NCBI RefSeq assembly: GCF_019703515.2
Contig: NC_059393.1
Coordinates: 13,784,501-13,848,500, forward strand
Source of the DNA: Myxocyprinus asiaticus
Lineage: Eukaryota; Chordata; Actinopteri; Cypriniformes; Catostomidae
Length of the DNA: 64,000 nucleotides
Reading direction: 5' to 3'
Every line of letters begins with the position of its first letter. Position 1 is the first letter of the stretch. The translations under genes were made by a program, and so were the position numbers. Below the pieces are notes generated by a model, which was given only the letters and a program-made list of their open reading frames with translations, was not told the origin of the DNA and made no database searches. This document shows positions 46,052-57,389 of this stretch, piece by piece.

Positions 46052-48067
46052 GTAAGTGAATCGCGCGTGCTTTAACTTATTACAGACTCGCAACTTTCTA
46101 AAACTGTGCGCACTATTGTTTAAAGGTGTATTTAGTGCGTACTTGCACCCTGGAGTGAAGTTAGCCGGTGCGATGGTGCATCTTCCTAACTTTAGCGCTG
46201 GTTTACACTTTAATTCTTTTATTTTCCCCATGCATTATGTTTTTATCGAAGTTCTAATGGCGCGCGCGACTTGAAGCTTCCGATCTGATGGATGTTTGCA
46301 CGCTCTGATCTGTTTAGTTTTGAATTGATAAAGCTCGTGCATCAGGGAAAGTCTTTTAGTAGCAGAGGATAGTTTTGCTTATATATTACTCGTTGTTTAA
46401 AGAGTTGCAGTGAGAGATATGTGCATCAGGCTCATTCAACGCTGGATTAAACATGCATCAAAGTAATGGAGATGTTTTAGTAGCTGATCATGTTTGGTTT
46501 ATGGTATCCTTACTGGTTGATTCCCTAAATGCATGCTGTTTTTATTTAATTGTGTGGATTTGTGCTTGTTTAGGCTAAAAATGTGTCTATTTACATGGAT
46601 AAACGTATTTTAAAATATGTAATGCATTCATTCGTACAGGTGACAATGGTGCATCCATATCTAATTATAGGTTATTTTGTGATAATGTCGTTCACGTTTC
46701 ACATGTGCATGAAAATACCGGCTGCTCATGTGCCAAAAGTTGCTGAAAGTTTAGTGACTTTTTCCAAACTGAACATTTATCATGCACTGTTTCCTTGAGC
46801 ATTGTTTTAAAGTAGATCACCATGTGATATTTATACAGTGTTGTGTACAATCTGTTGTCATAGTTACACAAATAACACAATCCTATAATATAATGTAGCC
46901 TCTATTAAAATGACATATTCTTGATAAATCTGGAGTCTTATCTCTGTCATATGGGGGGTCATAGGCTACTGTGTCAGAGTCTCAGACTGTGCCAAGAAGT
47001 ATGTGAGTCTGTGATTATCTTCAGCTGTTGTGGAGATATAAACCACTTAGAAGAAAAACAATTCACAAATATGACTTCCTTGGATGTAAATTATTTTAGA
47101 TCAGTGTGCATGATCAGTGTGAGAATTTGGTGCATGGGAGATCAGCATCCTTTTGCCAGTGCAAGAGAAGTTATCAAGTCCTCACAAAAGCATTTGTATG
47201 TATTGTGTGAAAAGCTTCCTAAAGTTTTACGTTTTTACCTCCTACAGTCCCAATCTCACTTTGTTATATTTCCAAGAAAGTCCTTCACTTTAATTTATTT
47301 CATACCCTGCAGAAATTTTCATTGGATCTCTGGCTTGAATGAATACAAAGTGTTGTGTGTACGAATGTGCAAGGATGTAGACAGTTCTTCTAGTGTAGGT
47401 GCCACGGGCACCGCATTAACGCTGCAGGTTACCGTTTCACATTGTGAGATTTGTATTAAAAGATGATGTGTTGTGACCACACAGGCTTTGTGATGTTGTT
47501 GCTTCGGGTGGTTATTAATATTCTTCGGCACCAGTTAAGCAAAGGTGTTATTAACTTTCTTAAGGAACAGATTTTACAGTCGATTTAGAATGCACTAATC
47601 AGGATAAGACATCATTCATATCCGTCCTTGGCCAGCCAACAACATGAGAATGTTGGCTTGTGTTCGTTAATGCCGGCTTCTGATAATATTCTGACGGGAG
47701 AAATTGTCTTTAATTGGATAGTTGCCTCAGAAATGAAAATTCTGTTACTGTTACTCCCTCTCATGTCAAACCCATGTGAATTTCTTGCATGGAATGCAAA
47801 AGTAGAAATGTTGAAGAATGTACTGGCCACTCTTTTCCATGCAATCAAACTGAATGGCGACTATGAATGGGAATCGTAAGGAATTAAACGATTCTGGTTC
47901 CAGTTCTGATTCCTCTTGATTCTGATTCTTTAATGGATCCATTAATGACTCTTTCTTTTAGAACGAAATGTATAATAATTCTAAACAAAAAATCTGCGAA
48001 CCGGCTTAAAAGTGTCATTCGTTCGGGAATCGGATTACACTGATTACGATGTATGTTTTGTGCTATA
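46052..48067 (+). other. Start of intron 1 of the SSBP-family gene
   Basis: Begins with the GTAAGT donor. CG-rich to about 46270, then ordinary AT-rich DNA. The longest frame here (46921-47466, 181 codons) has no recognisable domain and atypical composition, so I do not call it a gene. Confidence 0.6.
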
Positions 48068-49679
48068 CAGCTCTGGAAAAAATTAAGAGACCACTGCAAA
48101 ATGATCAGTTTCTATGGATTTACTATTTATAGGTATGTGTTTGAGTAAAATTAACATTTTTGTTTTATTCTATAAAGTAATGACAGCATTCCTCCAAAAT
48201 TCCAAAAAAAAAATATTGTAATTTAGAGCATTTATTTGCAGAAAATGACATCTGGTCAAAATAACAAAAAAGATGCAGTGTTTTCTGACCTTGAATGATG
48301 CAAAGAAAACAGGTTCATATTAATTTATAAACAACACAATACCAATGTTTTAACTTAGGAAGAGTTCAGAAATCAATATTTGGTGGAATAACCCTGATAA
48401 CCAATCACAGCTTTCATGCATCTTGGCATGCTCTCTACAGGTCTTCCACATTTATGCCACTCCTGGTGCAAAAATTCAAGCAGCTCGGCTTTGTTTGATG
48501 GCTTGTGGCCATCCATCTTCCTCTTGATCACATTCCAGAGCAGGGGTTGGCAACCTATGGCACGCATCGGAGCATCTTTTTGCAGCTCAGCAGACAATGG
48601 TGCGGTGGTGGATTGTGTCTGTTGAGTGTTGATTTCACGCTATGTTGTTACCTAGTTGGTGAGACACAATGCTGGAAAGTAAATAAAGTCCATCTTTTGC
48701 TCTCTGTGGCAACGAGCTTATAGCTATCTAGCTAACCACGTAGCTACTTTCATACCTTGTCAGCATGTAAACATGTATTCACCAAACTGTTTTGTTCAGG
48801 ATTCACAGTTTGGTACCCCCTTCAACCGAACAATTCCAGTCGTTGCATTTATAGAATGCAATATTTAAAAGTCTGGTTTTCCAGACATTAAAATAGGATG
48901 CGTAATAAAAGTAGATTTAATAAATAGTATATTTGCCCTGTGTAAATAATAATATATAGGAACTGTATCTAAATTAAATAAGGGGTGATAAATATTAATA
49001 CAACAGGCTGGAAAAATAGACATTTATTCATTTTAATATCCTATATATATTTTGAATGTGTTGAAACTTGACACCGGGCGACGCACCCTAAAAACTGCAC
49101 CATTAGATCGGTTTCATGCTGAAGAGCCGCTTAAAAGTATGTTTTTTTTTCTCTCTTGTAAATGTAAACGAGTGTAAATGCCAACACCATCATATATGTC
49201 GAAAGGACTGAAGCCTGTTAACCAAAACATGAACTCATTGATGTCATTAAGTGAGTCTGCTTTTTTTTTTCCCATCAGTTGCTCCTGGTCGGAGTCTTCC
49301 GTAAATATTTAGTTTATACGTAGGGTTACGTCCTACATAAATGTAATGGTGCAACACTCAAATATTTAGTAGTGCATAAATTTTGACTTAGTGCCCATTT
49401 ACACCACAACTAGGCTAAGTTGTAACGTACGTATAGCTGGTGCAACCGGCCCGTGATGTTTATTTAGCTATTTATTTTATTTGAATTTATTCTTTATTTT
49501 AATGGTCAGACATTGACTGATACTAAACATACAGTACTGATGTTTATTAAGCTATTTATTGTATTTTTATTTATTCTTTATTTTCTCAGTGTTCATTTCT
49601 AGAATTTGTTGACAATGTATAATAATAATGTCAAATATTCTTTGATAAAAATATTTAAGAAAGCAGCCTTCTGAGTACC

Positions 49680-49842
49680 TTTGCATAGTCATATCGGTCC
49701 AAAATCCACACAGAAATGGTCTGTTTTCATTCCAGCTCAAAAATTAGCTATATTGGCCACCATATCGGTAATCTGTGAATTTTCCCCCTCTAAAATCGGC
49801 ATCGGTCTCAATAATCCCATATCGGTCGAGCTCTAGTCTGAC
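49680..49842. repeat. hAT-like terminal fragment (ATATCGGTCGAGCTCTAG)
   Basis: Ends with AATCCCATATCGGTCGAGC, then TCTAG, with repeated ATATCGG phrases, the style of fish hAT termini. The partner end was not found. Confidence 0.45.
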
Positions 49843-50882
49843 TATGCGAGACTGTAGTTTGAAGTAATCACTTTTCTTTGCATGATACATAGGCTATCGT
49901 ATAAATGCAGTCAATGTCGGCGTTAGCTAGCTAGCCAGCTTTATCAATAGCTGTTAGCTAAATTTGGTGGATGATGACAGTAGCTGTTTATAAAATAGAC
50001 TGTACATTATAAATATGTTGACACAGTTCAGTATTGATGTGATTCCATCACAACTGTCATTTGATATATCGATGCGCTATTGTTTTATAATAATAGAATA
50101 TATATATTTTCTGTATAACCAAGTTATGTTACACTAATGAATGGAGCGTTTTGCATTATCTTGAACATTGTCTAGCATTCATTTGATGTGTTATTGTAGT
50201 TTAGCTAAAATTACACAGATCAATCCTTATGGCACTATATTTCACATGCTTTGCGGTTATGTAAGCTTACCTGTCCAATAAGAAGAACGCCAATTCAGGG
50301 TCAGTTTTGATCACCAAAACTGAACGAAGGTCCCTCCAGGAATTAAATGCCCTGCCGATGTTCACTCTAAGTTTTCGCTCGACCACGATCACGTTCCCAC
50401 TTAGCCAGATGGGATTCAGTAGAAAAATTTTTTTTTGGCTTACTCTGAGTTTGTGTAGGAGTCGGTGTTGCGCTGGGAGCTGAACGTTTGCTGGATGCCA
50501 TCTCCAAGATAATGTTACTTAGTGTTGCAGTTTGTTGTCGCTGTTGAATAGCGGAAGAGACGCTACTGTCTGAGGCAAGGCTCTCGGGAGCGCACATAAA
50601 CGTCACATCCTTTGGATTTTCCCGGCAAAACCGACCCGCTCCCTTCGCATGAAAATCAGCCTACAGGCTTTAATAGGCAACCTAGAAAGTCCGGGAAGGG
50701 CTCATTTTTTAAGTTGCGTTACAAGCCGTTTACACACTGGCAAAAAAAGGGCGAATATTACATGAAAATTGTTACATTATTGCACCTTTATACCATAGTC
50801 ACATTCAAAGTTACATTAAACGATTAAAAGAGTAAACATAAACCCATAACATGGGGTTCAAAAATCGGAGTCTGTTTAAAAT

Positions 50883-52586
50883 TAGTGGTGCACCGATCAG
50901 GAAATTTGAGGCTGATACCGATCTCCGTTTTTTGTTTTTTTTGTTTTCTAAGAACGGCCGATACCGATTTTTTTATTTTATTTTATTTAATTTTTTTTAC
51001 GGTAACTCTTTACAAAAAGGTTCCATTTGTTAATGTTATTTAACAACATTACTGTAGTTAACATGAACTAATGAACAACGTTAGTTACAACATATACTAA
51101 TACATTCTTTAAATCAAAACCAACATTATGATTAATAAATGCTGTAAAAATATATTGTTCATTGTTTGTTCACGATACCTAATGCATTAACTAATGTTAA
51201 AGAAATGAAACCTTTTTATTAAGTGTTACTGAAATTACATTAAAATTACATGAATTGTGAATTGCTAACATTTATTTGTATTGAAAGCAGCTCTAAAACT
51301 GCTTCAGTGAGAAATCATTAATATCTATTATTTTTTTTTTTTTTTACTGTCTTTGGCATCTTGTTGTAACACAAATCACTAATTAAGCAAATGCGTGAAG
51401 ATGCGGTGCCGTTATTGAAGGTTAAACAGTTGCATCTTTTATTAGTGGTATTGTGACCAACATTAATCTGATTTAAATTGGGATCCTCACAGAATAGCAC
51501 TGAGATGAGTGACTGATGATGAGATATTAAGAGCACCTGGAGAGCGCACATGTTTGATTGACACCGAGAGCGCTCATGTTAAAGAGAGTAAAGCTAAAAG
51601 TGCTCATGATCGCTCAAACAGTCTCTATAGCTCAACACAAGTCTGATTGTCACAACTCAGGTCAGAGTAACTATCGTAATGACTCTAGAAAATGGGCAAC
51701 TTAATATTCATACACGTGTAATTCTTACACATTTTTAAATACAAAATGGCATATTCATGTGAATTACATCATGTCTGAAAGTTTAAATTCATGAATGCTT
51801 AGAATTGCCATCAACTCACCCTCCAGAGGCCACTCTGTCGTGCTTCAAGGGCTGAGCAAGCGCTCATTTATTACAGTGTATGTGTGATTCCTTCTGTGCT
51901 ACAAGAAAGATCGGCCCTGATTCTAGGCACGATCGGCCAATCACTGACAGTAATAATAGTAATAATAAATTGTTATTAATATTATTATTATTGACTTTTA
52001 ATTTGAAATACAACAGTAATATATTTAAATCGTGCACTTTTTAAACCCGCATGCTTTTATTTTGACATTCTAAACTCTCCAGGAAGTCCTGTAAATGTGT
52101 CTGTTTGTAGGCAAGATCACAGTAGTTTAATTCGCTTCTTATTCAAATTCTGGTCAAATGCACCTCCGGTGCCGTTCTAAATGCATATTATAAGTGAACC
52201 GAACTATTGAGCATCTACATCTGAGATGCTGTTCTTGAGTAGCGTTCAAATATTGCGCACCGCTGTGAAGGCTAAAAATAGCCGCGAGTGCATCACCAGC
52301 CTGTGCGTGAGTTTGTGTCACAGCAGCACCATTCGCTAACACGCTGGCACTGTGCATACTATATATTTACTTATTAAACAAAGCCTTTTGTGATTCACAG
52401 AGCTATCGCATGTCTTCAAGTGGTTTTGAATAAAATGCATGAGTCATATGAACTGCTTTAATGGTGTTTTTATGGTTCTTTTATGTAATTTTTGGAGATT
52501 GACATTAACAAATATGACTAACACACAGTATCGGAATTGGATCAGTCTCGTTGGACCAATACCCGATCCGTCTCGGTGCATCTCTA
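50883..52586. mobile_element. hAT-like element with TAGNGRTGCACCGA ends, nested
   Basis: Left TAGTGGTGCACCGATCAGG, right (reverse complement) TAGAGATGCACCGAGACGG. Sub-terminal GATACCGAT and CCCGATCCG phrases are repeated in both halves. Flanking 8-mers do not match well (5 of 8), so the duplication is decayed or the ends differ slightly. No coding frame recognised. Contains the MITE 51001-51231. Confidence 0.7.
51001..51231. mobile_element. MITE with GGTAACNCTTT ends, innermost layer
   Basis: Left GGTAACTCTTTACAAAAAGG, right (reverse complement) AGTAACACTTAATAAAAAGG. 231 bp, interior rich in inverted AACATTA/TAATGTT. Common in fish by recollection (GGTAACACTTTA family). Confidence 0.75.
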
Positions 52587-53299
52587 ATGAAAACACGCTG
52601 CGTGATCATGAGGAAAGATTACATCAAGACTTAAATTAGAATACTGGTGTGAAAAATAGCCTGCTCCTCTCTCACTATTGTTTGCGTGCTATGATTACCC
52701 CTTTGCGTGATTTAGTAAAATGTAGTATGACATAATATAAGAAATATTTAAGATTCCACACAATTTCATGATCAGTAATCAAATAAGCAAATTTGTGACA
52801 TTAACTGTGTTAACTCATTTTGTACAAAAGAACAGGTTTTCTTTCATTTAAGCACTTTCACAAGATGCTCTGTGAAACTTCACATGCAGGATCACGATTG
52901 TATCATAATCATCGGGTTTTGCACAAATTTTTCACTCGAACTGTTATGCTGATAATAGCATTTGTAATGAAAAATAATCTGTTAAATTAGAAAAAAATGG
53001 CACTCCATGTCAAAAAGGTTGCTGACCCCTGTTCCAGAGGTTTTCAGTGGGTTCAGGTCTGGAGATTGGGCTGGCCATGACAGGGTCTTAATCCGGTGGT
53101 CCTCCATTCACACCTTGATTGATGTGGCTGTGTGGCATGGAGCATTGTCCTGCTGGAAAAACCAATCCTCAGACTTGGGGAACATTGTTAGAGCAGAAGG
53201 AAGCAAGTTTTGTTCCAGGATAACCTTGTACGTGGCCCGTACAAGGAATCCGCCCGATTCCAGCCTTACTGAAGCACCCCCAGATCATCACCGATTCTC

Positions 53300-53500
53300 C
53301 ACCTAGTCATCTAATGGTTAGACGGAGACCTGGAGAGGCCTTCAAGCCACAGTGTCTCGCACCCACTGTGAAATTTGGTTGAGGATTGTGATGATCTGGG
53401 GGTGCTTCATCAAGGCTGGAATTGGGCAGATTTGTCTTTGTGAAGGACACATGAATCAAGCCCCGTACAAGGTTATCCTGGAAGAAAACTGAAGAAACAC
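53300..53500 (+). pseudogene. Tc1 transposase fragment, plus strand, inverted against element A
   Basis: Reads MVRRRPGEAFKPQC-like and GLRIVMIWGCFIKAGIGQ-like peptides on the plus strand. The same transposase segment (around MIWGCFSKAGIG) is present on the minus strand at 53225-53297, so two copies face each other. No terminus follows. Probably a rearrangement or a second insertion truncated at the junction. Confidence 0.75.
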
Positions 53501-53558
53501 TGCCAGAGTATTTTAGTATGGTATTGAAAAAACATTAGCATTATCATTTTGGGGTTTG

Positions 53559-54264
53559 AAGCCCCGTTCACACCGCAGGCGGCATGTCACTAGACTTTGC
53601 GACCTGTGTCGCTGGTGGGCGTTCCTACTGCTGCTGCCGCTCTAACATTATTGGTGGACTGCACAACAGGCAGTCCACCTGTAATGGCATTTTGAAATGC
53701 TGTTTACAGATGATACTGCCGATAAAACTAAGATATCATACTAATTTGACAAGGAATCTGTTCTTTTTCCTCTAACAATGCACATTCTGCAGGGGAGAGC
53801 TTTTTATATAACCTGCGGCAGTGCTTAATGCATCATATCATTAAACAAGACGAACGGTATACCAATATATGAATCAAACTCACTCAGAATGCCGACACGG
53901 TTTTCCACGCATCATTTTATTAGGCCATATCTATGTATGTGGTTCACTCACTCACAGAAACTTTTTAATTCTCCTCAGTCTTGCCTGCACTCGAGTCGAC
54001 TCCAGTATCTCACACTCGCCCTGCCTGGAGACGGATGACGTAAGCTCCTCTGTCTTCACTCTCATTGGTAGTTGCTCACGAATGTCGCTTGTCATTTGCA
54101 TAAAGTTGAAATTTTCTCAACTTGTCTTGTCGCTCCCCATGGCGATCTCTGTTGCCAGCAGTCGCGATGACTCGTGTCACCGGAAAGCGCTGCACTCTCA
54201 TTGAAAATGAATGGGATCATTTCGCTTCGTCGTGCGATGCTGCTTGCGGTGTGAACGGGGCTTG
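53559..54264. mobile_element. MITE with AGCCCCGTTCACACCGCA ends, about 706 bp
   Basis: Left AGCCCCGTTCACACCGCAGG, right (reverse complement) AGCCCCGTTCACACCGCAAG: 18 identical terminal bases, with more matches inside (GCNGCATNNCAC). A TGA trinucleotide adjoins both ends, possibly a 3-bp duplication. The interior has no transposase. Superfamily not determined. Confidence 0.82.
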
Positions 54265-56371
54265 ACAGCTCAGATATCGAAATTATAGTATCGAAAAGAT
54301 TGGCCTGTAAATTCTCACTACATTTCCCCTTTTGTGTTCCACATCACTAATATATGATTACAGAATTTTCATTTTTGACTAAACTATCTCTTTAAGTCTG
54401 ACAAGGTGAACTCTCAATCTACAAATTACACAAGTCAGTACTGTCAAGTCATTGCAGCATTGTTGACTTTGATTAGTTTTGAAGCGAACAGATTTCAAAA
54501 CAAATCTCAAGCTCTGGTTCATCACAGTTCATCTTGAGAATGGAAGATCCACAGGTTGGAGTACATTTGATATAATTTCACAAATTATATGGAATTCCAC
54601 CAAAAATTTGAAGGCATTGAGTGCTGTGGTGTTTGGAGTGGAAATGAATCAAAACAGATTCTTATCTAATCTCCATCTCCTGTTTTGCCTCAACATCTTG
54701 AGCACTTCTCTGGGCTCCCCGAATTTATTGGTGTGTCTAATAGGCAAAGAAGGTCTGAATGCATGGATTTGATTTCATCCAGATGGTTCTGCCTCCTTCA
54801 TAGAGGGTTTTCAGCTACATATAAAGGGAATCAAGCATTCGCATAGAAACAGGCTGTTGTTCTCATGAAGAGCGTTTGATTTGCTCTGTTTTGGATAAAC
54901 GTCGCTCTCAGATACTCATGAAAATCAATTAATTTAGCATCTTGGATAGCTGGATGTATGGCTTTTTAAGTTTACTTTGAAGAAAGATGTTCTCTGTAAT
55001 TATTTAGGGGCATATTTAATGATTGCTCTCAGTTGTAATGCGGAAATGTCTGTTTTTGTGCGTGTGTTTGGAAATTCTTAATAAAAAAGTAATCGCACTG
55101 CATTCATCAGAATAATTGAGATGGATTGACTCATGAAAGTTTATCAACATTTATTATTTAGGACTATTTGCTGAATTTGTCTTCAGTTATTATGAATGAA
55201 AGATTATCAGTGTGCTCTTATAAAAGTTGTCAATGTACAGGAATATGGAACTATGCGAAATACTACACCAACTATATTATGACTGCACATCGTAATGTTG
55301 GAATGATAAGATCACATGTACTCGGTTTGCAAACCATATAAACAGAGCTTGTAGACTACACTTTTACGCTTCTTACACCCAGTTTGCCATTTCACACGCA
55401 AGTTACCTCTGAGGTAACGTGTTTCTGTGTGATCACCATGATAAGGTGTCTTGGCCCATGGAAATGTGCTTTGTATTTCTTTGCATTTTGATTTCTGGTA
55501 CAGATTTATGCAGTGCCAGTTCAAGTTTACTATTACATGCAAAATCGAAATGTAAAAATTATAATTTAATCATTAGTTTTGCACCACTAGCGGCACAAAA
55601 TGGAATGGCAAAAATAAAGATTGTTTTCAAACATGTTTCTTGAACGCTTCCCTATCTTCATTTGGTTAGCCAAACAGGTAGTCCTCCTCCAAACGGGATA
55701 AAAAGCACTTCTGTTTCGGTAAAGTGTTAACCTTTTCACACGTGAGTTTCTCCTGTACTGACGGACCCCCCCCAGCGTGAGTTCTTTAATGCAGATGCAG
55801 TGGAGGACAGAGTATATCACAGCAGGTGCACTGAACGTAAGACTATATATTATCAAATATATAATGTGGTTTTTAGATGTTTATAATGATTGATTATGAT
55901 AGATAAGATGCAGTTGTGATCGTGCTTGCTGGCTATGCACGCCGCCATATTTTCGTTGCAGTGCAAGATGGGATTCGGAGTTCGTCTCATCACATAAGCA
56001 TACAAAAGAAGGAGCATAGAAGGTTCTAAAAACCTAGCCCTTCCACTTTTCCAGCCCTGGAATTGGTTAGAATGAGTGATGGACGGAATGGGAAAAGGCT
56101 CAAGTAGAGTGACTAGTTTGTATATTCTTTGTTTGATGTCAGAAAACATGGCCGCAGCGCTGCATCAAAACAGTGCACTCTTATGGTAACAGCTTTATAC
56201 TTTTATTTGCTGATTGTTTTAATGTTTGTAACATATAAAAATAAGGATATTGTGATGTTGAAAAGACTATTTGAGTGGCTGGTTCATTATGAATACCGCT
56301 TTAGTTCCTCTTTTACTGCAAAACAGCAGCACGAATGCAGATCAGATCGATTTATTCATACATGTCTGAGC
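54265..56371 (+). other. Intronic DNA, mostly anonymous
   Basis: Within the SSBP-family first intron. A family E repeat lies at 55540-55710 (TTTGCACCACTAGCGGCAC). Nothing else recognised. Confidence 0.5.
55540..55710 (+). repeat. Interspersed repeat family E, copy
   Basis: GCACCACTAGCGGCACAAAATG, GGCAAAAATAAAGATTG and AGCCAAACAGGTAGTCCTCC align in order with 30035-30130 and 33155-33255. Confidence 0.6.
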
Positions 56372-57381
56372 TAGTGTTGTCACGGTGCCAGAATTTCAGT
56401 AGTCGATACCAGTGAAAGTTTCGATACCACAAATATGCTAATATGATATTGTGCTACTGAACAATATCATATTAGTGTTAATTACTAGTTAATTTTAATA
56501 ATGTAATAATTATTTAAATAATTATAGTTTAATTATTATTATTTTCCAGAACTCCATGTTTTAAAGTATAATTTAATTTCATCATCAAAATGGTGTCTAA
56601 CCAATTAATTCTTAAAACATTTAACAAGTGAAAATGGAAATTTTCAACATGGTATTGCATTTTATTTTTCAAACTTTTATTCAACAGCAGTCTTGCTTGT
56701 GAGATATTTCTTTATTATTATTATTATTACAGTGAATATTAAATTTTACTATACAGTTGTTAAATATTTCTGTCACAATTTCTTCAATTTCAGGCATCTA
56801 ACTTTTATTTTGAATTATGCTTTTATTAAGACGTGGGTTTTTTGCCGGTAGCTTCTCTTCACTGGATAAACAGTTCACGACATGGCCCAGCAGGGCCGTT
56901 TCTAGGCATGGGCAAATTAGGCGGTTGCCTAGGGTGCCACCTGCTGGGAGGGCGCCAAAGAGGAGGCCTCTGCCATACCAAACTCCACCCCCCAGTGCTC
57001 TGCTCTGTCATCTGATACAGTGCGAATGATTCTCAATGTCTGATGCGGTTCCAGTGTTTGAGTGGTCGGATTTATCCATTCAAAGTATGCAGCTGTTCTA
57101 CGCTAAGATTGTAGCTGTTAGTAGTTTAATAAATCATACTAGGACATGTCACGATTTTAATTTGATTAATTGTCTATTTCAGTGTAAGGAGTAACAGAGC
57201 ACACGTTCAAAATAAGCTTGTGAGCATTTTAAAGCAGTGATGTGTCAGTCATACTGCGTGCTGGTACCGGATTGAGTCGGTGCTCGGTTCTACCGGTACT
57301 GCAGAAACACTGGTATCGTTACATCTTTTTTTATTTTAGTATCGACTTGGTACCGAAGTACCAGTACTTTTGATAACACTA
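56372..57381. mobile_element. hAT-type element, 1.0 kb
   Basis: Flanked by 8-mers GTCTGAGC (56364-56371) and GTCTAAGC (57382-57389), 7 of 8 matching. Ends: left TAGTGTTGTCACGGTGCC, right (reverse complement) TAGTGTTATCAAAAGTAC, with TACCGGTA/GGTACCGAAGT phrases inside. Non-coding. It holds another repeat fragment at 56888-57020. Confidence 0.8.
56888..57020 (+). repeat. CAGGGCCGTTTCTAGG-type repeat fragment, nested in hAT
   Basis: CAGGGCCGTTTCTAGGCATG, then GGCGGTTGCCTAGGG, a common fish hAT-like terminus. Its right end and duplication were not found. Confidence 0.5.
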
Positions 57382-57389
57382 GTCTAAGC

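Larger units (their letters stand above)
48541..53031. mobile_element. hAT-type transposon, 4.5 kb, inside Tc1 element A
   Basis: Flanked by a perfect 8-bp duplication TTCCAGAG (48533-48540 and 53032-53039). Ends: left CAGGGGTTGGCAACCT, right (reverse complement) CAGGGGTCAGCAACCT. CAGGGGT ends plus an 8-bp duplication are typical of hAT. No intact transposase; a 79-residue minus-strand frame (50606-50367) with a PTPTQTQSKPKKN segment is the longest coding-like piece in its middle, of unknown origin. It contains a further hAT-like element (50883-52586). Confidence 0.92.
48068..53297 (-). mobile_element. Tc1/mariner element A (minus), split by a 4.5-kb hAT and truncated
   Basis: The end begins CAGCTCTGGAAAAAATTAAG after TA (48066-48067), a familiar Tc1 terminus. 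On the minus strand the transposase C-terminus is readable at 48373-48540 (WNVIKRKMDGHKPSNKAEL, with QGYSTKY at its end) and resumes at 53040-53297 with PAQSPDLNP-like and QQDNAPCHTATS-like segments. The hAT 48541-53031 interrupts it within the codons before WNVIKRK. The 5' half of the transposase and the second terminus are missing; the element stops at an inverted junction near 53297. Inactive. Confidence 0.82.

Noticed and set aside
46921..47466. 181-codon open frame in the intron
   Set aside because: No recognisable domain, no splice context, low-complexity-free but unlike any family I know; a frame of this length is plausible by chance in 18 kb of intron.
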